DNA from: Methylobacterium sp. SyP6R
Lineage (GTDB): Bacteria; Pseudomonadota; Alphaproteobacteria; Rhizobiales; Beijerinckiaceae
Assembly (NCBI RefSeq): GCF_019216885.1
Contig: NZ_JAAQRC020000001.1
Location: 186,001 to 250,000, forward strand
Length of the DNA stretch: 64,000 bases
Reading direction: 5' to 3'
The notes beneath the pieces are model-generated. The model had not been told where the DNA came from and made no database searches. It worked only from the letters and a program-made list of their open reading frames with translations. The position numbers and the translations under genes were made by a program. Shown one piece after another: positions 49,750 through 60,492 of this stretch (position 1 is its first letter; every line of letters begins with the position of its first letter).

Positions 49750-52700
49750 ATGTCCGGATCGCTGATGGCCAGCCGGCGCTTCGCGCCCCTGTTCTGGTGC
49801 CAGTTCTTCTCTGCCTTCAACGATAACTTCCTCAAGAACGCCCTGGTGTTCCTGATCATGTTCGGGGCGGGCGGGGCCGGGGGCGGCGCGGATGGCGGCT
49901 CGGCGGCCCTCGTGACGCTGGCCGGCGCGGCCTTCATCGCGCCGTTCTTCTTCCTCTCGGGGTTAGGGGGCGAACTCGCCGACCGCTACGACAAGGCCTT
50001 CATCGCGCGGCGCCTCAAGGCGGCGGAGATCCTGGCGGCGGGCGTCGCGGTGCTCGGCTTCTGGCTCGCCTCGGTGCCGATCCTGTTCCTGGCGCTGATC
50101 CTGTTCGGGATCGTGGCGGCCCTGTTCGGGCCGATCAAGTACGGCATCCTGCCCGATCACCTCGCCCGTGCCGAGCTGCCGGCCGGCAATGCGCTCATCG
50201 AGGCCGCGACCTTCCTCGCCATCCTCACCGGCACCATCGCGGGCGGGCTCGCCGTCACCCATGGCGGGGCGCATGCCTTCGGGCTGCTGGTGATGGGATT
50301 CGCGGGTCTCTGCTGGCTGTCCAGCCTCGCCATCCCGAAGACCGGCGAGGCGGCGCCGTATCTCCAGGTGAACCGCAACGTGCTGCGCTCGACGGGCGGC
50401 CTGATGCGCGACCTCTACGAGGATACGCGGCTGTGGCGCACCGGGATCATCACCAGCTGGTTCTGGCTCGTCGGCGCCGTGGTGCTCGCCCTGCTGCCGG
50501 CGCTGGTGAAGGGCACCTTCGGCGGCGACGAGACCGTGGTGACGGCGTTGCTCGCCCTGTTCTCGATCGGCGTGGCGCTCGGCTCGGGCCTCGCCTCCTG
50601 GCTCTGCGCCGGGCGGATCGTGATGCTGCCGACGCCGATCGCGGCGCTGATCATGGGCCTCGTCTCCCTCGACCTGGCGCATGTCGCCGCCACCAGCGTG
50701 CCGCCCCCCTCCCCCATCGGCGCCCTCGATTTCCTCGGCTCCTGGCGCGGCGCCCGCATCGCGGTCGATTTCGTGGTGCTCGCCGCCGCCGCCGGCCTGT
50801 TCATCGTGCCCTCCTTCGCCGCGCTCCAGGCCTGGACCCCGAAGGAGCGCCGCGCCCGCGTCATCGCCGCCTCGAACGTGCTCGCCGCCGCCTTCATCGT
50901 GCTCGGCGCGGTCGGCCTCGCGGTGCTGCAGAAGGCCGGGCTCGCCTCGGCCGGCCAGTTCGTGATCGTCGGCATCGCCAACCTCGTCGCGGGCGTCGCG
51001 ATCCTGGCGGTCCTGCCGACCAGCGGCTTCCGCGATTTCCTGTCGATCGTGTTCCGGGCCTTCTACCGGCTCGAGGTGCGCGGCCTCGAGAACATCGAGA
51101 AGGCGGGGCCGAACGCCATCATCGCCCTCAACCACGTCAGCTTCCTGGATGCCGGCCTCGCCCTCTCGCTGACCGAGCGCGACCCGACCTTCGCCATCGA
51201 CCACACCATCGCGCAGAAATGGTGGGTGCGCCCCTTCCTGTGGCTGACCCGGGCGCTGCCGCTGGACCCGACGAAGCCGATGGCGACGCGGACCCTCATC
51301 AACGCCGTCAAGGGCGGCGAGACGCTGATCATCTTCCCCGAGGGGCGGCTCACCGTCACCGGCAGCCTGATGAAGGTCTATGACGGCGCCGGCCTCATCG
51401 CCGACAAGTCCGGCGTGCCGGTGGTGCCGGTGAAGATCGAGGGGCCGGAGCAGACATTCTTCTCGCGCCTGTCCCGCGCCCAGGTGCGCCGGCGCTGGTG
51501 GCCGAAATTCACCGTGACGGTGCTGGAGCCGGTGCGGCTCGACGTCGACCCGGCGCTGAAGGGCAAGGCCCGCCGCCAGGCCGCGGGGGCCGCGCTCTAC
51601 GGGGTGATGTCGGACCTGATCTTCCGCACCGCGCCGATCGACCGCACGGTGTTCGACGCGGTGGTCGAGGCGGCCGAGCGCGAGGGCGGGGCCCGGGTCG
51701 CGGTCGAGGACCCGGTCTCGGGGAAACTCTCGTATCGCCGCCTGCTCATGGGCGCCCGGGTGCTGGGGGGGAAACTCGGGAGCCTCGCCCCGCAGGGCCG
51801 GGCGATCGGCGTGATGCTGCCGAACGCCAACGCGGCCGCCGTCACGGTGCTGGGGCTGATGTCGTCCGGCCGGGTGCCGGCGATGATCAACTTCACCGCC
51901 GGCCCGACCAACATCCTCAACGCCTGCAAGGCGGCGGAGGTCGGGACCATCGTCACCTCCCGGGCCTTCGTGCAGAAGGGCCGCCTGGATGCCCTGGTGG
52001 AGACGCTCGGCGAGAGCCTGAGGATCGTCTACCTGGAGGATGTCCGGGCCCAGGTCGGCCGGCTCGACACGCTGCGTGGCCTCGTCGGTTGGCGCCACGC
52101 GCTCCACCCCCGGAAGCCCGACGATCCGGCCGCGATCCTGTTCACCTCGGGCAGCGAGGGCACGCCGAAGGGCGTGGTGCTGTCCCACCGCAACATGCTG
52201 GCCAACGCCGCCCAGGCCCAGGCGCGGATCGATTTCGGCCGCACCGACAAGGTGTTCAACGTCCTGCCGGTGTTCCACTCGTTCGGGTTGACGGTCGGGC
52301 TGGTGCTGCCGCTGGTCTCCGGCGTGCCGGTCTACCTCTACCCTTCGCCGCTGCACTACCGGATCGTGCCCGAGCTGGTCTACGGCTCGAACGCCACCAT
52401 CCTGTTCGGCACCGACACGTTCCTCGCCGGCTATGCCCGGGTGGCCCACGCCTACGATTTCCGGTCTCTCCGCTACATCCTGGCCGGGGCCGAGCCGGTG
52501 AAGCCCGCCACCCGCAAGACCTATGCGGAAAAGTTCGGCCTGCGCATCCTCGAGGGTTACGGCGTCACCGAGACGGCGCCGGTGCTGGCGCTGAACACCC
52601 CGATGTTCAACCGCTTCGGCACGGTCGGACGGATCATGCCCGGCATGGAGGCGCGGCTGGAGCCGGTGCCGGGCGTCGCGGAAGGCGGGCGCCTGTTCGT

Positions 52701-53169
52701 GCGCGGCCCCAACGTGATGCTGGGGTATCTCCGCGCCGAGAAGCCCGGCGTGCTGGAGGCGCCGGGGCAAGGCTGGCACGATACCGGCGACATCGTGACG
52801 ATCGACCACGACGGCTTCGTCACCATCCGCGGCCGGGCCAAGCGCTTCGCCAAGGTCGGCGGCGAGATGATCTCGCTCGCCGCGGTCGAGGCGGTCGCCG
52901 CCGAGCTCTACCCGGACGCGGCGAGCGCCGTCGCGGCGCTCCCCGATGCCCGCAAGGGCGAGCGCCTGGTACTGGTGACCGAGAAGGCCGACGCGACCCG
53001 CGCCGCCTTCCAGGCGCGGGCCCGGGCGAGCGGCCTCAGCGAACTCGCCGTGCCGGCCGAGATCGTGACCGTCGACACGCTGCCGCAGCTCGGCTCCGGG
53101 AAGGTCGATTTCGCCGCCGTGACCCGGCTCGCCGCCGAGCGGACCAAGCCGGCGGAGGTGGCGGCCTGA
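49750..53169 (+). CDS. Fused MFS lysophospholipid transporter / acyltransferase / acyl-ACP synthetase (Aas-like)
   Basis: A 1139-residue three-part protein: an MFS transporter domain (residues about 10-420, LplT-like), a PlsC acyltransferase (about 440-620) with the HX4D motif in NHVSFLDAG and FPEGRLTVTG, and an AMP-binding acyl-ACP synthetase (about 650-1139) with the ATP motif LFTSGSEGTPKGV and GYGVTETAPVL. Together these re-acylate lysophospholipids, mainly lysophosphatidylethanolamine, at the inner membrane. In E. coli the parts are split between LplT and Aas; the fusion is common in alphaproteobacteria. It stands alone. Confidence 0.92.
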   Translation: MSGSLMASRRFAPLFWCQFFSAFNDNFLKNALVFLIMFGAGGAGGGADGGSAALVTLAGAAFIAPFFFLSGLGGELADRYDKAFIARRLKAAEILAAGVAVLGFWLASVPILFLALILFGIVAALFGPIKYGILPDHLARAELPAGNALIEAATFLAILTGTIAGGLAVTHGGAHAFGLLVMGFAGLCWLSSLAIPKTGEAAPYLQVNRNVLRSTGGLMRDLYEDTRLWRTGIITSWFWLVGAVVLALLPALVKGTFGGDETVVTALLALFSIGVALGSGLASWLCAGRIVMLPTPIAALIMGLVSLDLAHVAATSVPPPSPIGALDFLGSWRGARIAVDFVVLAAAAGLFIVPSFAALQAWTPKERRARVIAASNVLAAAFIVLGAVGLAVLQKAGLASAGQFVIVGIANLVAGVAILAVLPTSGFRDFLSIVFRAFYRLEVRGLENIEKAGPNAIIALNHVSFLDAGLALSLTERDPTFAIDHTIAQKWWVRPFLWLTRALPLDPTKPMATRTLINAVKGGETLIIFPEGRLTVTGSLMKVYDGAGLIADKSGVPVVPVKIEGPEQTFFSRLSRAQVRRRWWPKFTVTVLEPVRLDVDPALKGKARRQAAGAALYGVMSDLIFRTAPIDRTVFDAVVEAAEREGGARVAVEDPVSGKLSYRRLLMGARVLGGKLGSLAPQGRAIGVMLPNANAAAVTVLGLMSSGRVPAMINFTAGPTNILNACKAAEVGTIVTSRAFVQKGRLDALVETLGESLRIVYLEDVRAQVGRLDTLRGLVGWRHALHPRKPDDPAAILFTSGSEGTPKGVVLSHRNMLANAAQAQARIDFGRTDKVFNVLPVFHSFGLTVGLVLPLVSGVPVYLYPSPLHYRIVPELVYGSNATILFGTDTFLAGYARVAHAYDFRSLRYILAGAEPVKPATRKTYAEKFGLRILEGYGVTETAPVLALNTPMFNRFGTVGRIMPGMEARLEPVPGVAEGGRLFVRGPNVMLGYLRAEKPGVLEAPGQGWHDTGDIVTIDHDGFVTIRGRAKRFAKVGGEMISLAAVEAVAAELYPDAASAVAALPDARKGERLVLVTEKADATRAAFQARARASGLSELAVPAEIVTVDTLPQLGSGKVDFAAVTRLAAERTKPAEVAA

Positions 53170-53227
53170 CCACCTGTCCCGGACATCCTCGTCGCCGGGT
53201 CCTTGCAGGGACCCGGCGGCCGGACTC

Positions 53228-54838
53228 TCAAGCCTCCAGCCAGGTATGTTCGGCGAAGGCCGACCCCATCATGCCGCCGAGCGGGTTCGAGGCCAGTCCC
53301 TTCAGCTTCGGCGACGCCGCGTCGACATTCGACTGGAAGACCGGGATGACGGTGCCGGCCTCGTTCGACACCATCGCCTGCATCTCGCCGTAGATCTGCT
53401 TGCGCTTGCCCTGGTCGAGGAGGCCGCGCGCCTCCAGCAGCATCGCGTCGAATGTCGGCGACTTGTACCGGCTCTCGTTCCACGCCGCCTGGGACTGGTA
53501 GAACAGCGAGAACAGGATGTCGGGCGTCGGCCGCGGATTGACGGTGCCGAAATGCACCGGGTCCTTGAGCCAGTGGTTCGACCAGTAGCCGTCCGCCGGA
53601 ACCCGGTCGATCACCACGCTCTGGCCGATCTTGCCCGCCGCCTGCTGGATGATCGCGGCGTAGTCGAGCGAGTTGTTCGCACCTTCGGAGGCGACGATGT
53701 GGAGGTCCTGGCCGAAGATCCCAGCCTTCTGGAACAGCGACTTGGCGCGCTCCGGATCGAACTCGCGCTGCTTGAGCTCGGCGTTGAAGCTCGGGTCCCA
53801 GGGCGGGATCGGGTGATCGTTGGCGATCTCGGCCAGGCCCCGCAGGACCGACTTCTGGATCACCGGCCGGTTGACGAGGTACTTGAAGCCCTCGACCACC
53901 CCGGCCTTGTCGCCCGGCGCGAGGTCGAGCCGCAGGTTGAGCCCGGTATAGGTGCCGAGCTTGCTGACGAAGGGCACCACGGACGGGTTGCCCTCCATGA
54001 TCCGCATCGAGCGCGGATGGAGGTTGGCCGCGAGATGGATGTCGCCCGACAGGATCGCGTTGAGCCGGGCGGACTCATCCGAGATCGCGAAGAATTCGAA
54101 CGAGTCGACGAACGGCCCGCCGCTCTTCCAGTAATTGGCATTGCGCGCCATCACCGAGCGGACGCCCGGCTTGAACTCCTTGAGGACGAAGGCGCCGGTG
54201 CCGTTGCCCTTCGAAAAGTCCGTCGTGCCGTCGGCCACGATCATGAAGTGGTGCAGGCCCAAGATGGTCGGCAGGTCGGCATTGGGCGCCGCGAGCGTGA
54301 TCCGGACCGTCTGCGGATCGAGGGCCGTCACGGCCGCGATCTGCCGGGTGATCGCGTTGACCTTCGACCCGGTGGCGGGGTCGAGGTGGCGCTTCAGCGA
54401 GAAGACGACATCCTCCGCAGTCAGGCTCTTGCCGTCGTGGAAGGTGACGCCCTTGCGCAAGGTCACCGTCCAGACCTTGGCGTCGCGGCTGTCCACGCTC
54501 TCGGCCAGTTCCATCGTGATCCGGCCGGCGCCGTCCATCGTGGTCAGGCGGTTGTAGAGGGCGCAGCAGCGCACGTAGTCGGTGATGTTCGACGCCTTGG
54601 CCGGGTCGAGCGTATCGGCCGTGGAGGCGGAGAAGCCCGCCGCCTTGAGATGGCCGCCCCTCACCGGCTGGGCGGCGAGCGCCCCGTCGGCCCGCCCGAG
54701 CAGGGCGGCCCCGGAGGCGAGGCCGATTCCGCCCCCGAGCAGCATCTGCAGCAACTCGCGCCGGTCGGCCCCTCGCCGCAGCGCAGTCTCGATCCGCGCA
54801 TCGTCACGGGGCGTCCAGTTCGGGATGGTGTCGCGCAT
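53228..54838 (-). CDS. Peptide/nickel-type ABC transporter substrate-binding protein
   Basis: A 536-residue SBP_bac_5 protein. The N-terminus ADRRELLQMLLGGGIG may be a Tat signal; the mature part has ALYNRLTTMDGAGRITMELAES, TLRKGVTFHDGKSLTAEDVVFSLKRHL and the late NEAGTVIPVFQSN, all family patterns. It binds an oligopeptide or similar ligand in the periplasm. No permease or ATPase gene is adjacent, so it is an orphan receptor. The start at 54838 follows GGGGA; upstream frame extends but is not supported. Confidence 0.88.
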   Translation of the reverse strand: MRDTIPNWTPRDDARIETALRRGADRRELLQMLLGGGIGLASGAALLGRADGALAAQPVRGGHLKAAGFSASTADTLDPAKASNITDYVRCCALYNRLTTMDGAGRITMELAESVDSRDAKVWTVTLRKGVTFHDGKSLTAEDVVFSLKRHLDPATGSKVNAITRQIAAVTALDPQTVRITLAAPNADLPTILGLHHFMIVADGTTDFSKGNGTGAFVLKEFKPGVRSVMARNANYWKSGGPFVDSFEFFAISDESARLNAILSGDIHLAANLHPRSMRIMEGNPSVVPFVSKLGTYTGLNLRLDLAPGDKAGVVEGFKYLVNRPVIQKSVLRGLAEIANDHPIPPWDPSFNAELKQREFDPERAKSLFQKAGIFGQDLHIVASEGANNSLDYAAIIQQAAGKIGQSVVIDRVPADGYWSNHWLKDPVHFGTVNPRPTPDILFSLFYQSQAAWNESRYKSPTFDAMLLEARGLLDQGKRKQIYGEMQAMVSNEAGTVIPVFQSNVDAASPKLKGLASNPLGGMMGSAFAEHTWLEA

Positions 54839-55613
54839 CGGGTATCCCCAAAAGATCGGTCGAAGAGATCGGACGGCGTTCAGGCAGCAAATCCTGCCCG
54901 ACGGACGGGAGTGCCGACGTGACGCGCGACCCAGGCGAGATCCGCAAAGACCATCGCGTAAGAAGACGGGCGCTTTCCGGCTCGAAGACGCCGGTCGATC
55001 GTCCGCAGACGCTCCGGGACAAAAACTGATCGCAACATCCGTACCACCCATCCGCGCGGGATCGATCGGCGGAGGGTAGAGGCCTCGGGCGTCGACATGC
55101 CAAAAGCCGGCGGCCGGACTTGGATGGGTGATACGGCGTCCGGAAGATTCCTTCCGGACGCCGTATCACCAGCCCGCGCGGTGAAGCCGTAGGCTTCACA
55201 CGCCTGAGCGAAGCTGCTTTCCGCATCGCGATGCGATCAATCCGGAGACCGTATGGGGTCTTGGCTTCGCCCCTCGCCGCCTGTCCGCGAAGGAGCGTCG
55301 GTCACGGCGCCGGTTGCGATAAGGTCAATCCTCGGCGCTCGCGGCTCGCGCTGAATCGGCCGAGCTTGGCGGCATAAAATTGCGAGTTCGGGAGCCGGCA
55401 CGGCAGGCCGCGCAACCTGCCATCCAGGCGTTGCACTCGCACACGCTCAGGTAGGTCGGCCATGCGGCGATGACGGACCATGGGCAGGCACCGGCGAGGC
55501 GCGGCCGATCACGTCGCCGCCCTTCGAAAAAACCGGAGCACCGGGGTCGCACAAGGCGGCCCCGGTCGTCATCGTCGGGTGGCCGGGCGCTCGAACGCCC
55601 GGCCGTCGAGGAA
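54839..55613. other. 775-bp intergenic region
   Basis: This is the longest gap in the window, between the peptide-binding protein and a methyltransferase gene. It contains one perfect hairpin (55128-55169) and otherwise shows only short open frames without ribosome sites or family features. A degenerate gene or an unrecognised small RNA cannot be excluded. Confidence 0.5.
55128..55169. repeat. Perfect 19-bp inverted repeat with 4-base loop
   Basis: GTGATACGGCGTCCGGAAG at 55128-55146 is followed by ATTC and the exact complement at 55151-55169. There is no T run on either side, so it is not a standard terminator. It could be a REP-like element. Confidence 0.85.
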
Positions 55614-56450
55614 TCAGCGCTTGCGATAGACGAACACGTCCTGATGCGCGTCGAGCTGCATCGGCCGATAGGAGACGGGTTCGAGATCCGGCGCCGCCTC
55701 GGCCACCAGGCGCTCGACCGCGTCCTTGGTGAACCAGGTCAGGCCGTACTCGCCGGTGTAGTAGGGGTAGCGGGCGTAGTAATAACCGTCCCGCGCCATC
55801 GCGGAGAGCACGGCCGGCTTGTCGAGCCAGTACTGCTCGTAGCGCTCCGCCGTCTCGGCCGAGCCCTGGCCGTGGATGGTGAACACCGCGACGCCGCCGG
55901 GCTTCAGCGCCCGGGCCACGTCGCGCAGGTTCGAGACCACGAAGTCCCGCGGCAGGTGGGTGTAGACCGAGAGCAAATAAATCAGGTCGTAGGCCTCGGA
56001 CGGCTTGACCGCGGCCTGCTCCATCACCGGGACCTTGGAGGCACCGAACTCGGCGGCCGTGAAGCGGGCGCCCTCGTCGATCACGTCGCAGACCGCGATG
56101 CGCTCGCCCGGCAGGCGCCGCGACAGCTCGCGCACGATGCGGCCGTAGCCGCAGCCGATCTCCAGCGCCCGGCCGACCGAATCCCAGTCGCGCCCGGCCT
56201 CCTTCAGGGCAGTCTCCAGGATGTCGACGAACTGGCGCGCGCCGGTCGTGTAGCTCGCCACCCGGTCGGGGGCGGTCGAGGTCAGCATGAAGTCGTTGTA
56301 GTGGGCCCGGCCGATGCCGGCGACCGGCCGCGCCCCGAGGCGCGAGCCGAGGGCGAAGCGGGCCTTGCGCCCGACCGCGTAGAGGGTCGGCGAGCGCTTG
56401 ATGACGTTCAGCATCCCGGGCGGGATCAGCTTGGTCGAGAGGGAGGGCAC
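55614..56450 (-). CDS. SAM-dependent class I methyltransferase
   Basis: A 278-residue protein. The SAM motif ALEIGCGYGRIVREL is near residue 94, followed by AVCDVIDEGARFTA and the post-motif DLIYLLSVYTHLP. The C-terminal part has YEQYWLDKPAV and repeated aromatic residues (GYYYARYPYYTGEYG), perhaps a substrate pocket. The GTG start at 56450 follows CCGGAG at good distance; an ATG at 56414 is an alternative. It is upstream-neighbour to murA on the same strand, about 190 bases apart. The substrate is unknown. Confidence 0.82.
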   Translation of the reverse strand: MPSLSTKLIPPGMLNVIKRSPTLYAVGRKARFALGSRLGARPVAGIGRAHYNDFMLTSTAPDRVASYTTGARQFVDILETALKEAGRDWDSVGRALEIGCGYGRIVRELSRRLPGERIAVCDVIDEGARFTAAEFGASKVPVMEQAAVKPSEAYDLIYLLSVYTHLPRDFVVSNLRDVARALKPGGVAVFTIHGQGSAETAERYEQYWLDKPAVLSAMARDGYYYARYPYYTGEYGLTWFTKDAVERLVAEAAPDLEPVSYRPMQLDAHQDVFVYRKR

Positions 56451-56643
56451 GGGTTCGCTCCGGTGGGGACCGCTCTCGCCCGCGATCGACCGAGAGTGGC
56501 CGCACGATGCCGGGACCCGGCCGGCCGGACAACGATTGACGCGATTCAAGCCTAACGGGGCCTTGAGCCCGACGGACGCATCCGCCGGGCCCTCTTGTTC
56601 AAGTTTCTATTAGGATTCCCGGTTCGATCGTCTGGAAATGGAC

Positions 56644-57933
56644 TTACACCCGCTCGCGCCGGATCTCGGCGCCGCAGCGCACGAGTTTGGCCTCCAGCGC
56701 CTCGAAGCCGCGATCCAGATGGTAGACCCGGTTGATCTGGGTCTCGCCCTCGGCGGCAAGGCCCGCAATCACCAGCGAGACCGAGGCGCGCAGGTCGGTC
56801 GCCATCACGGGCGCGCCCTTCAGGCGCTCGACGCCCTCGACCACCGCCACGTCGCCCTCGAGCCGGATCCTGGCGCCCAGCCGCGCCAGCTCCTGCACGT
56901 GCATGAAGCGGTTCTCGAAGATCGTCTCGCGGATGCGCGACTGACCCCGGGCCTTGGTCATCAGGGCCATGAACTGGGCCTGGAGATCGGTCGGGAAGCC
57001 CGGGAACGGATCGGTGGTGATGTCGACCGCCGCGATGCCGTGGCCGTTGCGGCGCACCCGGATGCCGTGGTCGAGGGGCGTCACCTCGGTGCCGGTGGTG
57101 CCCAGGATGTCGAGCGCGCTGTGCAGCAGGTCGGCCCGGGTGTTCTCCAGGGTCACGTCGCCGCCGGTCATCGCCACCGCCATGGCGTAGGTGCCGGTCT
57201 CGATCCGGTCGGGCAGCACGGCGTGCCGGGCGCCCGAGAGGCGCGACACGCCCTCGATCACGATGCGGGGCGTGCCGGCGCCCTCGATCCGCGCGCCCAT
57301 CCGCGACAGGCAGGCGGCGAGATCGACCACCTCCGGCTCGCGGGCGGCGTTCTCGATCACCGTGGTGCCGTGGGCCAGCACCGCCGCCATCAGGGCGACG
57401 TGGGTGCCGCCGACCGTGACCTTGGGGAACTTGATCTCGCCGCCGCGCAAGCCGTTCCTGGTGCGGGCCACCGCGTAGCCGCCGTCGATCTCGATCGTGG
57501 CGCCGAGCGTCTCGAGCGCCATCAGCAGGAGGTCGACCGGGCGCGTGCCGATGGCGCAGCCGCCCGGCAGCGACACCCGCGCCTCGCCGAAGCGGGCGAG
57601 AAGGGGTGCGATCACCCAGAAGCTCGCCCGCATGGTCGAGACGAGGTCGTAGGGCGCCGTGGTGTCGATGACGTTCGAGGCGGTGAGCCGGATGGTCTGG
57701 CCGGCCTCGGTGGTCTGGCCCGGGCGCTTGCCCACCACCATGTGGTCGACGCCGTGATTGCCCAGGATGCGCAGCAGCGAGGCTACGTCGGCGAGCCGGG
57801 GCACGTTCGACAGTTCCAGCGTCTCGCCGGTGAGCAGGCTGGCGATCATCAGCGGCAGGGCCGCGTTCTTGGCGCCCGAGATCGGGATGATGCCGTGAAG
57901 CGGCTTGCCGCCGACGATGTGGATGCGATCCAT
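56644..57933 (-). CDS. murA: UDP-N-acetylglucosamine 1-carboxyvinyltransferase MurA
   Basis: A 429-residue EPSP-synthase-fold enzyme that transfers enolpyruvate from PEP to UDP-GlcNAc, the first committed step of peptidoglycan synthesis. Lys22 in SGAKNAALP and the catalytic Cys126 in [11 protein letters not shown] are both present; the Cys makes it fosfomycin-type. Late motifs [13 protein letters not shown] and ENRFMHV are intact. Start at 57933 (MDRIHIVGG) from family alignment. It is essential and housekeeping in character. Confidence 0.96.
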   Translation of the reverse strand: MDRIHIVGGKPLHGIIPISGAKNAALPLMIASLLTGETLELSNVPRLADVASLLRILGNHGVDHMVVGKRPGQTTEAGQTIRLTASNVIDTTAPYDLVSTMRASFWVIAPLLARFGEARVSLPGGCAIGTRPVDLLLMALETLGATIEIDGGYAVARTRNGLRGGEIKFPKVTVGGTHVALMAAVLAHGTTVIENAAREPEVVDLAACLSRMGARIEGAGTPRIVIEGVSRLSGARHAVLPDRIETGTYAMAVAMTGGDVTLENTRADLLHSALDILGTTGTEVTPLDHGIRVRRNGHGIAAVDITTDPFPGFPTDLQAQFMALMTKARGQSRIRETIFENRFMHVQELARLGARIRLEGDVAVVEGVERLKGAPVMATDLRASVSLVIAGLAAEGETQINRVYHLDRGFEALEAKLVRCGAEIRRERV

Positions 57934-58046
57934 GGTGACAACGTCCCTCGCGCCTCTGCGGCGCGTCCCGCGCGCTGTCGACAGCACGCCTCGATTCCGA
58001 AAACCCGTTTATTGCACCGCAGCGATGCAACCGCTACGCTTGCGCG

Positions 58047-58229
58047 TCAACGCTCATCCTCGGCGGTTCGATCCACCGGCGGCGCTTGAACCGGCTCGGT
58101 CGCCTCGCGGCCCCGGACTTGCGCCTTGCGGCGGCGCAGGTTCTCGCGCAACGCCGCCTTCAGCCGCTCCTCCCGGGTTCCGTCCCCGGACTTGCCTGCA
58201 CCAGACTTGCCGTCACCCTGCCCGCTCAT
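58047..58229 (-). CDS. Small basic hypothetical protein near murA
   Basis: A 60-residue protein whose core [24 protein letters not shown] is a charged helix seen in small alphaproteobacterial proteins of unknown function encoded upstream of murA. The start at 58229 gives a Gly/Lys-rich leader; the frame stays open further. It is on the same strand as murA, 113 bases upstream. No function can be assigned. Confidence 0.65.
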   Translation of the reverse strand: MSGQGDGKSGAGKSGDGTREERLKAALRENLRRRKAQVRGREATEPVQAPPVDRTAEDER

Positions 58230-58471
58230 CGCGCGCGACCCTTCGTCGCCATGACCAATTTCCAGCTTCCGTGCCCGTGCGGGAGGCGGCAGAACGCAGC
58301 CCTCGCCCTCGACTTTTTCAAAAGACAAAGCCGTCGCATTTGAGCGAGATCAAGGCGCGACCAGCGGTGGATCGGCGATTCGGCCATCCGCCGCGCGGAC
58401 CGGCTCCTCCCCGGGGTCAGGCCCGGTCCCGCCCCCGGATTCTCCATCCGGCCAGACCGCGAAGGACCACG

Positions 58472-59758
58472 ATGCCCGAGACCCGGCCCGAGACCCGCCG
58501 CCCCGCCACCGCTGAGGGCGCGACCGATTACCAGGCTCTCTTCCGCGGCGCCCTGGAGCGCCTGCACGGCGAGCGCCGCTACCGCGTCTTCGCCGATATC
58601 GAGCGCATCAACGGCCGCTTTCCCGCCGCCCAGTGGCGCCGCCCCGACGCCTCGACCCGCGAGATCACCGTGTGGTGCTCGAACGACTATCTCGGCATGG
58701 GCCAGCACCCGGCCGTGGTAAACGCCCTGACCGAGACCGCGCAGCGCTGCGGCGTCGGCGCCGGCGGCACCCGCAACATCGCCGGCAACAACTCGCCGCT
58801 GGTCGACCTGGAGCGCGAGCTCGCCGACCTGCACGGCAAGGAGGCGGGCCTCGTCTTCACCTCCGGCTACGTCTCGAACCAGGCCGGCATCTCGACGATC
58901 GCCAAGCTGATCCCGAACTGCCTGATCCTGTCGGACGCCTTCAACCACAACTCGATGATCGAGGGCGTGCGCCAGTCGGGCTGCGACAAGCGCATCTTCC
59001 GCCATAACGACCTCGCCCATCTCGAGGAGCTGCTGATCGAGGCCGGCGACCGGCCGAAGCTGATCGCCTTCGAGAGCGTCTACTCGATGGACGGCGACGT
59101 GGCGCCGATCGGCCGGATCTGCGACCTCGCCGACCGTTACGGCGCCATGACCTATCTCGACGAGGTCCACGCGGTCGGCCTCTACGGCCCCCGCGGCGCC
59201 GGCATCGCCGAGCGCGACCGGGTGATGCACCGGGTCGACGTGATCGAGGGCACGCTCGCCAAGGGCTTCGGCTGCGTCGGCGGCTACATCACCGGCTCGG
59301 CGGCGCTCTGCGACGCGGTGCGCAGCCACGCCGCCGGCTTCATCTTCACGACCGCCCTGCCGCCGGCCATCGCGGCGGCGGCCATCGCGTCGATCCGCCA
59401 CCTCAAGCAATCGGGTGCCGAGCGCGAGGCGCATCAGCGCCAGGCCGCCCGCACCAAGGCCGCCCTCCTCGATGCCGGCCTGCCGGTGCTGGCCACCGAC
59501 ACCCACATCGTGCCGGTGATGGTCGGCGACGCGGAACTGTGCAAGGCGGCGGCCGACCGGCTGCTGGAGCGCCACGGCATCTACATCCAGCCGATCAACT
59601 ACCCCACCGTGCCGCGCGGCACCGAGCGCCTGCGCATCACGCCGTCGCCGTTCCACGGCGAGGGGCATATCGGGGCGTTGCGGGAGGCGCTGGTGGAGGT
59701 GTGGGACGCGCTCGACCTGCCGCGGGCCGGGACGGTGTTCGTCGAGGCGGCGGAGTAG
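58472..59758 (+). CDS. hemA: 5-aminolevulinate synthase
   Basis: A 428-residue PLP enzyme that condenses glycine and succinyl-CoA to 5-aminolevulinate, the first step of tetrapyrrole synthesis in alphaproteobacteria. The PLP lysine is Lys264 in [13 protein letters not shown], the cofactor Asp/His pair is in [11 protein letters not shown], and the glycine-rich [14 protein letters not shown] is near residue 97. The N-terminal 17 residues are extra. Start at 58472 after GAAGGA. It is divergent from the small gene at 58047. Confidence 0.96.
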   Translation: MPETRPETRRPATAEGATDYQALFRGALERLHGERRYRVFADIERINGRFPAAQWRRPDASTREITVWCSNDYLGMGQHPAVVNALTETAQRCGVGAGGTRNIAGNNSPLVDLERELADLHGKEAGLVFTSGYVSNQAGISTIAKLIPNCLILSDAFNHNSMIEGVRQSGCDKRIFRHNDLAHLEELLIEAGDRPKLIAFESVYSMDGDVAPIGRICDLADRYGAMTYLDEVHAVGLYGPRGAGIAERDRVMHRVDVIEGTLAKGFGCVGGYITGSAALCDAVRSHAAGFIFTTALPPAIAAAAIASIRHLKQSGAEREAHQRQAARTKAALLDAGLPVLATDTHIVPVMVGDAELCKAAADRLLERHGIYIQPINYPTVPRGTERLRITPSPFHGEGHIGALREALVEVWDALDLPRAGTVFVEAAE

Positions 59759-59847
59759 CGCGGAAGTCCGCTCTCCTCCCACTTGTAGTCAGGGCTGTCC
59801 GGGGAAAGGAATGGCGCGCCTCCCCTCTCCCGTGTGGGCTATCGGAT

Positions 59848-60110
59848 TCACACAACTCCTCTGAGAGCCAACCCTTTGTAAATGTGCGCGCTTTCCCCTC
59901 CCCCTCGTGGGGAGGGGCTAGGGGTGGGGGTGGTGTCGGAAGAGCCTTGCGCTCTATGCGGCACCACCCCCACATCCAGCTCCTCCCCACAACTTGCAGC
60001 GATACCGGGCAAGCCCGGGATCGCCGGGGGGAGGAGAGGCGCGCTACCTTCGAGAGGGAGAACGCTCGAACCGAGATGTGTGAATGCGATAGCCCGCAGA
60101 GGGGGGAGGG
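59848..60110. repeat. Dispersed repeat family R3, copy 2 (degenerate)
   Basis: Shares CCAACCCTTTGTAAA, the CCCCTCCCCCTCGTGG arm and GTGAATGCGATAGCC with copy 1 at 4026-4280. The right arm is interrupted after CTCCCCACAA by about 25 bases, so the palindrome is no longer perfect. It fills the 449-bp gap between hemA and the gene at 60208. Confidence 0.82.
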
Positions 60111-60207
60111 TTGGGCGCCGAGCCGTTTCCTTCTCCGGAAAGCCCTGCCGCCCGCGGGACGAGGAAAACCGCGCTTTACTTTGTGAAGGCGTGACGGTTC
60201 GATCGCA

Positions 60208-60432
60208 TCACTGCACGAAGCTGCGGAACGCCGCCTCCATATCTTCGTCGGTCGCAAACTCGCCGCGTGCGATCTCGGCCAAGCCTTGCAGCACGAAGGG
60301 CAGATCCTCCGGTGCGATCTCGGCCCAGGCATCGTTCCGGACGAGCAGGAGGATCACGCGGGCGATCGCGTCCTGCCGATCGGGCGGCAACCGCTCCAGT
60401 GCCGCCGCCGCTTGCCGAAGCAATTCCGTCAT
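60208..60432 (-). CDS. Small hypothetical protein, antitoxin-like in outline
   Basis: A 74-residue acidic helical protein (MTELLRQAAAALERLPPDRQ at the start, FATDEDMEAAFRSF at the end). The LPPDRQDAIARVIL pattern followed by an acidic end with DEAF-like spacing resembles the small antitoxin-type proteins encoded before PIN or RelE toxins, but no toxin gene is adjacent. It is 60 bases after hisG on the same strand. The function is unproven. Confidence 0.6.
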   Translation of the reverse strand: MTELLRQAAAALERLPPDRQDAIARVILLLVRNDAWAEIAPEDLPFVLQGLAEIARGEFATDEDMEAAFRSFVQ

Positions 60433-60492
60433 CGCCGGATGCCCTCCGTCTCCGATCCCGCGGATCGTAGCACGGATGGCACCCGGGCCTCT

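Noticed and set aside
49963..52809. 948-codon antisense frame in the Aas-like gene
   Set aside because: Shadow of a gene with three complete, recognised domains on the plus strand.
55325..55552. 75-codon Cys-containing frame in the 775-bp gap
   Set aside because: No ribosome site and no family feature; arginine-rich composition typical of chance frames.
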